Position numbers and translations under genes: made by a program
Shown here: positions 9,693 through 18,958 of the stretch, piece after piece
Layout: each line of letters starts with the position of its first letter
Position numbering within the stretch: position 1 is the stretch's first letter
Assembly (NCBI GenBank): GCA_002715985.1
Contig: PBAO01000015.1
Span: 4,978 to 68,977 of the forward strand
DNA from: Lysobacterales bacterium
GTDB lineage: Bacteria; Pseudomonadota; Gammaproteobacteria; Nevskiales; Salinisphaeraceae
Direction of reading: 5' to 3'
DNA length: 64,000 bases
The notes under the pieces: model-generated
What the model was told of the DNA's origin: nothing
The model's database searches: none
Seen by the model: the letters and a program-made list of their open reading frames with translations, nothing else

Positions 9693-9992
9693 CCCGTGTG
9701 GCCGTGACGCGAGGGCACATCCGGCTCGCCCCGTTGTCTCCGGACTTTTTGGGGCCCGGCCGTAAGTCCGCGTCACCACCGGCGCCGAGACGGTGTTAGC
9801 GAGCCTTCAGGCCGATCTCGACGACCGGCGCGCGACATGGCCGCGCTTGAAGCGTTTCCGGCGGCGAGGCCGCCGTGCCGGGCGGCTCCGATCCGCCCGG
9901 CCTGGTCGATACCGGCCCCACACCGCGAACCCTGCCCGCTGGATCGACGATCCCAAGTGGGGCGCCGGCCTTCGAGTCGGCAATCGGCTGGT

Positions 9993-11141
9993 TCACCATT
10001 CGGCGAAACTGCCGTCAGCGTGGCGCCAGATCGGGTTACGCCAGCGATGCCCGACCGCGGCCCGCTCGCGTACATAGTCTTCGTCGATTTCAACGCCCAG
10101 GCCCGGCCCGTCGGGGATCGAGACGTAACCGTCGTTGTAGGCAAAGACTTCCGGGTTCTTGATGTAGTCCAGGATATCGTTGCCCTGGTTGTAATGAATC
10201 CCCAGCGACTGTTCCTGAATAAACGCGTTGTAACAGACTGCATCAAGCTGCAGGTTGACCGCCAGGGCGATCGGCCCCAGCGGGCAATGCAGAGCCACGG
10301 CGACGTCGTAGGCCTCGGCCATCGCTGCGATCTTGCGGGTTTCGGTGATGCCGCCCGAATGCGAGGGGTCGGGCTGGATGATATCGACGTGGCCGCCTTC
10401 GAGGATCGGCTTGAAGTCCCAGCGTGAATACAGCCGCTCGCCGAGCGCGATCGGCGTGCTGGTCAGACCCGCCAGCTCGGGCAACGCCTCGCGGTTTTCT
10501 GATAGCACGGGCTCTTCGATGAACATCAGTTTGTAGGGGGCCAGTTCGCGCATGAGGACCTTGGCCATGGGCTTGTGGACCCGGCCATGAAAATCCACGC
10601 CGATACCGAAATGCGGGCCACAGGCCTCGCGAATGGCCGCGACGTTGTCCAGCACCGCGTCGACCTTGGCGTGGCTGTCGATGAACTGCATCTCTTCCGA
10701 GGCGTTCATCTTGATCGCGGTGAAACCGAGATCCGCGCGTTCCCTGGCCATGGCGGCCGTATCGCCCGGCCGGTCGCCGCCGATCCAGGAGTAGACCTTG
10801 ATCGAGTCCCGCAGCCGACCGCCCAGAAGCTCATGGACCGGCACGCCCAGTGCCTTGCCTTTGATATCCCACAGTGCCTGGTCGATACCGGCCAGAGCAC
10901 TCATGTGGATCGGCCCGCCGCGATAGAAGCCGCCGCGATAAAGCACGGTCCAATGATCCTCTATACGCCGCGGATCGGTGCCGATCAGGTAATCGGCCAG
11001 CTCCTCGACCATGGCAGCCACCGCATGCGCCCGGCCCTCGACGACCGGCTCGCCCCAGCCGACGATGCCCTCGTCGGTGACAATCTTTAGAAAGCACCAG
11101 CGCGGCGGAACGATGAAGGTTTCGAGCTGTGTGATTTTCAT
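9993..11141 (-). CDS. dgoD: D-galactonate dehydratase
   Basis: [38 protein letters not shown]...[29 protein letters not shown]; DgoD-like enolase superfamily. Confidence 0.93.
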   Translation of the reverse strand: MKITQLETFIVPPRWCFLKIVTDEGIVGWGEPVVEGRAHAVAAMVEELADYLIGTDPRRIEDHWTVLYRGGFYRGGPIHMSALAGIDQALWDIKGKALGVPVHELLGGRLRDSIKVYSWIGGDRPGDTAAMARERADLGFTAIKMNASEEMQFIDSHAKVDAVLDNVAAIREACGPHFGIGVDFHGRVHKPMAKVLMRELAPYKLMFIEEPVLSENREALPELAGLTSTPIALGERLYSRWDFKPILEGGHVDIIQPDPSHSGGITETRKIAAMAEAYDVAVALHCPLGPIALAVNLQLDAVCYNAFIQEQSLGIHYNQGNDILDYIKNPEVFAYNDGYVSIPDGPGLGVEIDEDYVRERAAVGHRWRNPIWRHADGSFAEW

Positions 11142-11155
11142 ACGGTTATCGCTCT

Positions 11156-11200
11156 TTGAATACAGGCATTTACCCGCAGATGGGCGCCGACTACGCAAAT
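11156..11200. repeat. copy of the dispersed intergenic repeat
   Basis: TGAATACAGGCATTTACCCGCAGATGGGCGCCGACTACGCAAAT, similar to arms at 30673 and 49850. Confidence 0.6.
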
Positions 11201-11397
11201 GTAGGCTTAGTGGGCTTTTGAAGATTAGCGCTGAATGACGGAATCGCGGTTTGGTTTGGATCGCGAATGATGATTCAAACACCGCTCATTCATGATGTCT
11301 TTATCGTCCACGGGTCGACGGAACGCCCCGCACGCGCATACAGCCGGAATACGCGCGTAACGCCCAGTCCGAATCTGCGTCCGTTCGCGGACGATTT

Positions 11398-12030
11398 TTA
11401 AAGCGCCGAACGAAGCCCTGCAAACGCATGGGCAAAGGCCCGGGCATTGGCGGCCACGGTATCGGCGTCCATGCCGGCCTTGTAGAGCGCCGACCCCAGG
11501 CCAAAGCCGGTGGCGCCGACCGTCATGTAGGGCTGCATGGTATCGGGCGATACCCCGCCCACCGGCATCAAGGGCACATGGTGCGGCACCACGGCGCGCC
11601 AGGCTTTTACGATCGCTGGCGTGATCGCCTCCGCGGGGAAGAGCTTCAAGGCGTCGGCACCGGCCTCCATGGCAGCGAACCCCTCGGTCGGGGTCGCCAC
11701 ACCGGGCGCACTGAACAGCCCGGCGGCCTTGGCCGCCTCGATCACCGAGGGCTTCATGTTGGGCGAGACAATCAGCCGCCCACCGACCGCGCCCACGGAG
11801 GTCACGTCGTCGGTGCTCAGCACCGTACCAGCGCCCACGACCGCCGACTCGCCCAGATGCGTGGCCAGGCGTTCGATGCTGTCCAGCGGTTCCGGCGAAT
11901 TCAGCGGGATCTCGATCACCCGAAAGCCGGCCGCGACCAGCGCATCGCCCACGTCGATGATCTCGTCGGGCCGAACGCCACGCAGAATCGCGATCAGCGG
12001 TAGATCGGCCAGATAGTCGTTCAATGTCAT
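11398..12030 (-). CDS. dgoA: 2-dehydro-3-deoxy-6-phosphogalactonate aldolase
   Basis: LPLIAILRGVRPDEIIDVGDALVAAGFRVIEIPLNSPEPLDSI...VGAGTVL, KLFPAEAITP, MPVGGVSPD. Confidence 0.92.
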   Translation of the reverse strand: MTLNDYLADLPLIAILRGVRPDEIIDVGDALVAAGFRVIEIPLNSPEPLDSIERLATHLGESAVVGAGTVLSTDDVTSVGAVGGRLIVSPNMKPSVIEAAKAAGLFSAPGVATPTEGFAAMEAGADALKLFPAEAITPAIVKAWRAVVPHHVPLMPVGGVSPDTMQPYMTVGATGFGLGSALYKAGMDADTVAANARAFAHAFAGLRSAL

Positions 12031-12986
12031 AGCTGTTCCTTGGTCAGCAGACCGGCCTGTTCCGCGATCTGCCATAGACCGTGGCGGGCCGCGTCTTCGA
12101 TCACTCGTGCGGGCGCACGATCGAACTGCATCAGGGCACGCTGGTAGCGCGCGCACAGATCGGCATCGCCGATAAGACAGATCGGTGTCTTGTGATCATC
12201 GTTGCTCAGTGCGCTGCGCAATTCCTCGCCGATCAAGAGCCCGGACAGATACGCCGAGGTATCAGCCGCCGGCAATTCACCCGCCAGCCAGCGGCTGCGC
12301 GCGGAAAACAAGGCCCGCATGCCGCCGGTCTCGCCTGTGTCGCGCGCCGTGGCCACACCGAGATCGAAGGCCGCCGGGTCGGGTGTCCCCGCGTGTGCTT
12401 GTGCCGGGCGGCCGAGAATCGAGTGGGCAGTAAGCAGCGCGTACAGCTCGCCGGTCATATAGGTGGCAAACGCGCCAAGACGACCGTCTTCGACCGTAAT
12501 CCATTTGCTGTGCGTGCCGGGGGTGATGAGCCGGGCCGAGGCGGCAAGCGTTGGCTCCAGCGCCAGCGCGCCGAGACTCTGGGTTTCTTCACCGCGCATG
12601 ACGTCGGCAAGCCGCCCGGCGGCCGGAGCCTGCATCACGCCGGGCACGATATGAAACGCCCCCGCCTCGGTATCGATGACCACCAATCGCTTGGCCAGTG
12701 AGGCCGGGGCAGCCGGTGTTTCGATATAAGGCACTTCTTGCCAGCCGCCCTGGCTGCCGATCATGCCGCAGGCGATCGCCGGACATCGGCCGTGGGCCCT
12801 GACCCACTCGCGCACCAAGGCGTGATACGTGCCCGCAAAATCGCTGTCTGTCACCTGCATGAGGCCTTGATCACTGCGGCGTGCGTCCAGCACCTGGCCG
12901 TCGGCATCGAGCAACCAGGCACGCAGGGACGAAGTGCCCCAGTCCACGGCGATCAGGGCCGCCGGCGATGTGTGGTTATCTGTCAT
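12027..12986 (-). CDS. dgoK: 2-dehydro-3-deoxygalactonokinase
   Basis: ALIAVDWGTSSLRAWLLDADGQVL, CGMIGSQGGW, LITPGTHSKWI; overlaps dgoA start by 4 bp. Confidence 0.92.
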   Translation of the reverse strand: MTDNHTSPAALIAVDWGTSSLRAWLLDADGQVLDARRSDQGLMQVTDSDFAGTYHALVREWVRAHGRCPAIACGMIGSQGGWQEVPYIETPAAPASLAKRLVVIDTEAGAFHIVPGVMQAPAAGRLADVMRGEETQSLGALALEPTLAASARLITPGTHSKWITVEDGRLGAFATYMTGELYALLTAHSILGRPAQAHAGTPDPAAFDLGVATARDTGETGGMRALFSARSRWLAGELPAADTSAYLSGLLIGEELRSALSNDDHKTPICLIGDADLCARYQRALMQFDRAPARVIEDAARHGLWQIAEQAGLLTKEQL

Positions 12987-13028
12987 ACGAAGCAAAGTCT
13001 AAGCCATTTCGTCTCTGGCGACGGGCAC

Positions 13029-13056
13029 AAAAAAGCCGGCGGGCAACCCGCCGGCT
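13029..13056 (-). terminator. rho-independent terminator downstream of betC
   Basis: Minus strand reads AGCCGGCGGG-TTG-CCCGCCGGCT followed by TTTTT. Confidence 0.85.
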
Positions 13057-13077
13057 CGTTGAGTCATGCCGCGCCGA

Positions 13078-14595
13078 TCATTCGCCGCGGGGGAAGCGCT
13101 GGGCTTCCTCGACCTCGTTGAGGTCCATATGGTTGCGCATATAGCGCTGGGACGCATCCTGCAGCGGCTGATGGTCCCAGGGATAGTAATGCCCGTTGCG
13201 CAGGGCCTCATAAACGATCAGGCGACGCGCCTGCGACTCGCGCACATCGGCGTCGAAGCTGTCCATGTCCCAGCGATTACGCATCTTGGCCTGATACTGG
13301 GCCAGCACTTCGGCGTACTCGGGGTCGTGGGCCAGATTGGTGGTCTCGCCCGGATCGGCTTCCAGATCGAACAGCTGGGGCGGATCGATCTCGCAGTGGT
13401 TGAACTTGTACTTGCCCTCGCGAATGGTCACCAACGGGGCATAGGTGCCCTCGGCGGCGTATTCCATGTAGACCGGGGCCTCGCGGGTCTCGCCCTTGGC
13501 CAGCGGCACCAGCGATTGGCCATCGGTCCAGGGCTCGATCTCGGCCAGATCGATACCCACGATATCGGCCAGCGTGGCATTGATATCGATGGTGGAGACC
13601 GGCGCATCGACGTTGGCCTGGGCCAGACCGGGGGCCGCAAGCATCAAGGGCACGCGCGAGCTGCCCTCGTAGGGGCTCATCTTGAACCACAGGCCTTTCT
13701 CGCCAATCATGTCGCCGTGGTCGGAGCAGACCACGATGATCGTGTTGTCGGCCATGCGCGTGCGATCCAGCACGTCCAGAATATCGCCGATCTTGTCGTC
13801 GACATAAGAGATGTTGGCGAAATACCCCTGGCGGGCATTGCGCACGTCCTGGGGCTGGATATCGAACTTCGTATAGTCGTTGGCCTCGAAGACCCGCTGG
13901 CTGTGCGGGTCCAGATCCTCGAAGGCCACCGCGCCCTGTTCTGGCTCGAGCTGGTCACAGTCGTTGTACAGATCCCAGAACTTGCGACGGGCCACGTACG
14001 GGTCGTGCGGGTGGGTGAAGCTCACACACAGCGCCCAGGGCCGCTCGTCGTGGCCGCGCGACAGATCGAAGAGCTTCTGCTCGGCGTGAAAGGCCACCTC
14101 GTCGTCGTATTCCATCTGGTTGGAAATTTCGGCCACACCCGCGCCGGTGACCGAGCCCAGGTTGTGATACCACCAGTCGATCCGCTCGCCGGGCTTGCGA
14201 TAATCCGGCGTCCAGCCGAAATCCGCCGGGTAGACGTCGGTCGTCAGGCGCGACTCGAAGCCGTGGAGCTGGTCAGGGCCCACGAAATGCATCTTGCCCG
14301 ACAGGCAGGTTTCATAGCCGGCGCGCCGTAGGTGATGCGCCCACGTCGGGATCGACGACTGGAACTCCGCGGCGTTGTCATAAACGCCGGTACGGCTGGG
14401 CAGCTGACCGGACATGAAGGCCGCCCGCCCCGGGGCACAGAGATAGCTCGGCGTATAGGCGTTGTTGAAGTTCACCGCGCGCTTGGCGAGTTTCTTCAGG
14501 TTCGGCGCATGCAGAAAATCTGCCGGGCCGTTTTCGAACAGCGTGCCGTTGAGCTGGTCAGCCATGAGCACCAGCACGTTGGGTTTGTCGGCCAT
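13078..14595 (-). CDS. betC: choline-sulfatase (type I Cys sulfatase)
   Basis: MADKPNVLVLMADQLNGTLFENGPADFLHAPNLKKLAKRAVNFNNAYTPSYLCAPGRAAFMSGQLPSRTGVYDNAAEF; CxPxR formylglycine motif; the longer listed ORF start (15501) is antisense-frame extension into abrB. Confidence 0.92.
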   Translation of the reverse strand: MADKPNVLVLMADQLNGTLFENGPADFLHAPNLKKLAKRAVNFNNAYTPSYLCAPGRAAFMSGQLPSRTGVYDNAAEFQSSIPTWAHHLRRAGYETCLSGKMHFVGPDQLHGFESRLTTDVYPADFGWTPDYRKPGERIDWWYHNLGSVTGAGVAEISNQMEYDDEVAFHAEQKLFDLSRGHDERPWALCVSFTHPHDPYVARRKFWDLYNDCDQLEPEQGAVAFEDLDPHSQRVFEANDYTKFDIQPQDVRNARQGYFANISYVDDKIGDILDVLDRTRMADNTIIVVCSDHGDMIGEKGLWFKMSPYEGSSRVPLMLAAPGLAQANVDAPVSTIDINATLADIVGIDLAEIEPWTDGQSLVPLAKGETREAPVYMEYAAEGTYAPLVTIREGKYKFNHCEIDPPQLFDLEADPGETTNLAHDPEYAEVLAQYQAKMRNRWDMDSFDADVRESQARRLIVYEALRNGHYYPWDHQPLQDASQRYMRNHMDLNEVEEAQRFPRGE

Positions 14596-14675
14596 GGAAT
14601 CGGTCCACGAAGTTGGAGTGCGGTGACGAATCATGCGTGTACCACCCCGCCCGCGACAAGCCGCGATGATTCGGA

Positions 14676-15755
14676 TTACCGTCGAGGCGCGTTGACGACC
14701 GGCTCGAACCCGGCGCGATACGTCAGCCAACGCGCCAGCGGCGGCCCGATGAGTGTGACCGCCAGAAAACGAGCCAGCTGCATGGCCATGACATAGGCCA
14801 CATCGACATGCGTGGTGCTGGCGATGATACCCACCGTATCCGCGCCGCCGGGGCTCGTCGCCAGGAACGCCGTCAACGGATCGACATCGGCAAAGACCAC
14901 GAGCAGGCCGGCGATACCGGCACATACCACGATCAACAACACGATCGAGGCCAGTACGGCCGGCAACGCCTTGATGGCATGGCGCACCGTCTCGCGCGTG
15001 AAGCGCAGCCCGATGCCCCAGCCCACGATCAGGAAGCTGAGCGCGAATATCGACGCCGGCAGCGTGAGCGTCAGCCCGCCGATATCCTGGGCAACGGCCC
15101 CCGCCACCAGAGCAACGATCAGCGCACCGGCTGGGAATCGCCATACACGCGCGACCAGCCAACAGGCCAGTCCGAGACCGATCGTCAGCGCCAGCGCTTG
15201 AACATCCAGCGCCACGAACCAATGCGCGAACATCGAGCTTTCCTGTGCCGGCACGCCCACCCAGGCCGCCACCAGCGACGCCGAGGACACCACCAGCACC
15301 ACTCGCAGATACTGCATGAAGGCCACCAGGCGCTCGTCCGCGCCGTAGGCCTGGGACATCAGCGTCATGGCAACGGCCGCCCCAGGCGAGGTCCCCCAGA
15401 TCGCCGTGGGCCCGGGCAGAATCTGGCGCGCGGCCAGCCACCAGCCCAGCGCGAAGCTGACCCCGATCACCGAAAGCACGCCGCCAGCGAACACCGGCCA
15501 TTCCAGCGCGATCTCGCCCAGCAGATCAGTGGTGATGCTGCGCGCGATCATCAGCCCGATGACGACCTGGGCCAGCTGAAACACGCCGCGCGGCACGGAC
15601 AACGACGTCCCGGCCAGCGCGAAGGCCACCGCCACGATCATCGGCCCGAGCAGAAACCCCGCCGGCAGGCCGGCAGCCGAAATCCCAAGCCCCGAGCCGG
15701 CCGACACGACACCAAAAACAGCAAAGACAAGGCCAGTGCCGACGCCCGGCCTCAC
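14676..15755 (-). CDS. AbrB-family (AbrB duplication domain) membrane protein, putative permease
   Basis: Polytopic: GLPAGFLLGPMIVAVAFAL...QVVIGLMIARSI...GTSPGAAVAMTLMSQAYGADERLVAFMQYLRV...ATSPGGADTVGIIAS. Confidence 0.82.
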   Translation of the reverse strand: MRPGVGTGLVFAVFGVVSAGSGLGISAAGLPAGFLLGPMIVAVAFALAGTSLSVPRGVFQLAQVVIGLMIARSITTDLLGEIALEWPVFAGGVLSVIGVSFALGWWLAARQILPGPTAIWGTSPGAAVAMTLMSQAYGADERLVAFMQYLRVVLVVSSASLVAAWVGVPAQESSMFAHWFVALDVQALALTIGLGLACWLVARVWRFPAGALIVALVAGAVAQDIGGLTLTLPASIFALSFLIVGWGIGLRFTRETVRHAIKALPAVLASIVLLIVVCAGIAGLLVVFADVDPLTAFLATSPGGADTVGIIASTTHVDVAYVMAMQLARFLAVTLIGPPLARWLTYRAGFEPVVNAPRR

Positions 15756-15847
15756 AGTCGCTCACCGACCGACCGGGACAAGCATCGTTTCCGGTCAACC
15801 AGGCAGCGCATCACGTCAAATGCCTGGACAGGCAAACGGCATACTTC

Positions 15848-16774
15848 GTGTCTCACCGAACCATCGTCAACGCCGTGAATACGAACATCATTCTAACCTG
15901 TGCCGTGACCGGCGCCGGTGATACGCCGGCCAGGAACCCCAACGTGCCGGTCACGCCACGTGCCATCGCCGACGACTGCCTGGCCGCAGCCCGGGCCGGC
16001 GCCTCGATCGCCCACGTGCATGTCCGCGATCCGGAAACCGGGGCACACCGTCACGACACCGCCTACTTTGCCGAGATCGTGGACCGGGTGCGCGATTCGG
16101 ATCGCGATATCGTGCTCAACTTCACCGCCGGCGGCGGCGGTGATCTGATCCCGGAGTTGAGCGGCACCTACAACGACGATCGCCAGATTCGGGCCGCGGC
16201 CGGCTCGGATCTGCAAACGCCGTCCGAGCGCCATGCGCCGATCGGCGAACTGCTGCCCGAAATCTGCACCCTGGACTGTGGTTCGCTGAACTTCGGCAAC
16301 GCGGTGTATCTCAACACCGCCGACTGGCTGCGCGAGCACGCAGCACTCGTGCGTGACGCCGGCGTCAAGCCCGAGCTGGAATGCTTCGACCTGGGCCATG
16401 TCTGGTTCGCACGCCAGCTCATCGACGAAGGCCTGATCGCCGGCGATCCGCTGTTCCAGCTGTGCCTGGGCATTCCCTGGGGCGCCGAGGCCGATCCCGC
16501 CACCCTGCTTGCCATGCGCAACAAGCTGCCGGCCAACGCCCACTGGGCGGCTTTTGCCATCGGACGCCTACAGATGCCGATGGTGGCCCAGGCCATGATC
16601 GCGGGCGGACATTGTCGCGTGGGCCTGGAAGACAACCTCTATCTTTCACGCGGCGTAAAAGCCGATAACGCCGGGCTGGTGGCCAAGGCCGTGGACATCA
16701 TCCAGGCGCTGGGCGGTGATGTCGTCACCCCGGCAGTCACCCGCCAAACGCTTGGCCTGCGAGGTGCCGTATGA
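15848..16774 (+). CDS. beta-keto acid cleavage enzyme (BKACE/DUF849), probable dehydrocarnitine cleavage
   Basis: IILTCAVTGAGDTPARNPNVPVTPRAIADDCLAAARAGASIAHVHVRDPETG; GHCRVGLEDNLYLSRG; directly followed by carnitine dehydrogenase. Confidence 0.9.
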   Translation: MSHRTIVNAVNTNIILTCAVTGAGDTPARNPNVPVTPRAIADDCLAAARAGASIAHVHVRDPETGAHRHDTAYFAEIVDRVRDSDRDIVLNFTAGGGGDLIPELSGTYNDDRQIRAAAGSDLQTPSERHAPIGELLPEICTLDCGSLNFGNAVYLNTADWLREHAALVRDAGVKPELECFDLGHVWFARQLIDEGLIAGDPLFQLCLGIPWGAEADPATLLAMRNKLPANAHWAAFAIGRLQMPMVAQAMIAGGHCRVGLEDNLYLSRGVKADNAGLVAKAVDIIQALGGDVVTPAVTRQTLGLRGAV

Positions 16775-17760
16775 GCACAGAAACCGACCCGCTCGTCATC
16801 ACGCCCGAACACGTGGCCATCGTCGGCGGCGGCGTTATTGGCTGCGGTTGGGCCGTACGCGCACTGGCTGCCGGTGCCCGTGTCACGGTCTTCGATACCG
16901 ATGTGGCCACGGCCGAGCGTCGCCTGAAACAGGCCATCGATATCGCCTGGCCGTCGATGGAAAAACGCGGGCTGGCCGCAGCGGCCGATAGTGGCGCCTG
17001 GCGCGTGACCGCTGACCTGGCCGATGCGCTGGCCGACGCTGATCTGGTTCAGGAGAATGTGCCCGAGCGCACGGCGCTCAAACAGCAAGTGCTCGCCGAG
17101 ATCGATACGCTCGTCCCCGAGCATGTGCTGATCGGCTCATCGACCTCCGGCATCAAGCCGAGCGAGCTGGCCGAAAAGGCCACCCGTGCGCCGGGGCGTA
17201 TCGTGGTGGCGCATCCGTTCAACCCAGTCTATCTCTTGCCGCTGGTGGAGATCGTGGGTAATACAGCCACCGACGAAGCAATGATCGAACAGGCCCGTGC
17301 GCTCTATCACGGCCTGGGCATGAAGCCACTCGTGGTGCGCGCCGAAATCGAAGGGCATATCGCTGATCGCCTGATGGAAGCGCTCTGGCGCGAGGCCCTG
17401 CATCTCGTCAACGACGGCGTGGCCACGACCGAAGAAATCGATGCCGCCGTGGTCTATGGTGCCGGGTTACGCTGGTCGCTGATGGGCACGTTCCTGACGT
17501 TTCATCTGGCCGGCGGCGAACAAGGCATGCGCCACATGCTCGAACAGTTCGGCCCGGCTCTGAAACTGCCCTGGACCAAACTCGAAGCGCCGGAACTCAC
17601 CGATCACCTGATCGATCGTGTGGTCACCGGCTGCGAGCACCAGGCCGCCGGGCGTTCCGTGGCCCAGCTCGAGGATCGGCGCGATGCGTTTCTCACCGAT
17701 CTGCTGAATCTGGTCGAGCGTTACTGGCCGGAGTCGGAAGGCTTGGCCGGGCGCATATAG
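16771..17760 (+). CDS. lcdH: L-carnitine dehydrogenase (3-hydroxyacyl-CoA dehydrogenase family)
   Basis: HVAIVGGGVIGCGWAVRALAAGARVTVFDTD; ENVPERTALKQQVL; VVAHPFNPVYLLPLVEIVG; 4-bp overlap with BKACE. Confidence 0.85.
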   Translation: MSTETDPLVITPEHVAIVGGGVIGCGWAVRALAAGARVTVFDTDVATAERRLKQAIDIAWPSMEKRGLAAAADSGAWRVTADLADALADADLVQENVPERTALKQQVLAEIDTLVPEHVLIGSSTSGIKPSELAEKATRAPGRIVVAHPFNPVYLLPLVEIVGNTATDEAMIEQARALYHGLGMKPLVVRAEIEGHIADRLMEALWREALHLVNDGVATTEEIDAAVVYGAGLRWSLMGTFLTFHLAGGEQGMRHMLEQFGPALKLPWTKLEAPELTDHLIDRVVTGCEHQAAGRSVAQLEDRRDAFLTDLLNLVERYWPESEGLAGRI

Positions 17761-17830
17761 CCGCCCGCGGCGTTTCTTTTTTTACGCGATTCGAAATCCC
17801 CGGTTTGTATCACCTGCGAGAACAATCGAT

Positions 17831-18298
17831 ATGGGTCAGCTGATCTACAACACCCGCGTGGCCAGTGCCTGGGTCGACTACAACCAGCACATGAACGACG
17901 CCGAATATGCACGGGTCTTTTCCTATGCCGTGGATGCCTTCTGGGCGGCGATCGGTCTGGGGGATGCCCAGCGCGATGCGCTAGGCGTAACCACCTTCAC
18001 GCTCGAATCACACGTCTGTTTTCTGGCCGAATGCGTCGAAGATGAAGCCCTGCGCGTCACGCTCGATATTCTCGATCGCGATACCAAGCGCTTTCATCTG
18101 TTCTTCTCGCTCTACCGCGCCGACGACACGCTGGCAGCGACGAGCGAACAGATGCTCATGGCAATCGATCCGGCCACGCATCGTGGAACCGCGTTTCCTG
18201 ACAGCGTATCGCGGGCTGCCGATATCTATCGGCACGTTGAGCGCTCGGATTGGCCGTCGCAGGCGGGACGGCAGATTGGCATTCGGCGACGGAGATAG
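17831..18298 (+). CDS. 4HBT-type thioesterase, probable betainyl-CoA thioesterase
   Basis: VASAWVDYNQHMNDAEYARVFSYAVDAFWAAIGLGD hot-dog thioesterase motif; third gene of carnitine operon. Confidence 0.83.
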   Translation: MGQLIYNTRVASAWVDYNQHMNDAEYARVFSYAVDAFWAAIGLGDAQRDALGVTTFTLESHVCFLAECVEDEALRVTLDILDRDTKRFHLFFSLYRADDTLAATSEQMLMAIDPATHRGTAFPDSVSRAADIYRHVERSDWPSQAGRQIGIRRRR

Positions 18299-18345
18299 GG
18301 TCTGTCGTTGCTTCACACTTTGAGTCGCGCCGCGTACGTGCGGTC

Positions 18346-18392
18346 TTGACCGGCCGGTTTCGCGCCGCAGCACGAAGAAACCGGCCGGTCAA
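18346..18392. terminator. perfect 16-bp-stem hairpin between convergent genes, probable bidirectional terminator
   Basis: TTGACCGGCCGGTTTC-(15 nt)-GAAACCGGCCGGTCAA; no classical T-tract beyond TTTT on the minus side. Confidence 0.5.
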
Positions 18393-18463
18393 AACCTTCT
18401 CGAAAGCATGCCAACTCGCAAAGTCACCGCCCCCTGAGCCACGCCGGAGCGCTCAAGAAACGA

Positions 18464-18958
18464 TCAGGCGTAGTCCGCCGCCATCTCGTTCGTGATCTTC
18501 AAATCCTTCTTCGTGTGCTTGGCGATCGGCCCGGCCACCGCTTTTTCGACCTTGCCGCCGATCAGGGGAATCGAGGCATCGATCTCGTAGGCCAGCGTCA
18601 TGCGCGATCCGTTGCCCCGATTTTCCAGATGCATGTCGGCATGGATGGCCACCGGGGCTTTTTCGATATCGATATCGATACGGCCACGGGCCTGGTCGAG
18701 CTGCCAGGCATCAGTCTGCTTGAGATAAAGATTGTCGCCCAGCCGGCTCTTGATGAAATCGGGAAAGCTCATGCGCGAGGCATCGAGGGCATGGCGCACG
18801 GTGATGGAGAACTTGTCGCCTTCGGCCTTGGTGTCCAGCACTTCGGGGGCGTCGCCGCCCATGCGTTCGTATTTCTTCAGGTAATAATCCTTGTCGCCGA
18901 ACATCTTGAGGATGGTCTCGGCGGGATAATCGAAATCGAAGGTTTCCTCGAACTTCAT
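18464..18958 (-). CDS. DUF2505/SRPBCC-like domain protein
   Basis: MKFEETFDFDYPAETILKMFGDKDYYLKKYERMGG; overlaps the next gene by 4 bp. Confidence 0.8.
   Translation of the reverse strand: MKFEETFDFDYPAETILKMFGDKDYYLKKYERMGGDAPEVLDTKAEGDKFSITVRHALDASRMSFPDFIKSRLGDNLYLKQTDAWQLDQARGRIDIDIEKAPVAIHADMHLENRGNGSRMTLAYEIDASIPLIGGKVEKAVAGPIAKHTKKDLKITNEMAADYA

Noticed and set aside
13066-14331. 421-aa plus-strand ORF
   Set aside because: Antisense to betC; the sulfatase frame has unambiguous motifs.
14596-15501. N-terminal extension of the betC ORF (listed as 807 aa)
   Set aside because: Runs out-of-frame through abrB; the real start is MADKPNVLVLMADQ at 14595.
18296-18325. TAGGGTCTGTCGTTGCTTCACAC resembling the MITE TIR (TAGGGCCTGTTGCCGTTTCATGC)
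   Set aside because: Partial match only, no second arm or target duplication found; could be chance or a decayed end.
18665-18690. Frequent CGATATCGATATCG / GCGATCGC-like words as possible genome-wide palindromic signal
   Set aside because: Occur mainly in coding sequence and are explained by preferred Asp/Ile/Ala/Arg codons; would need whole-genome counts to support.
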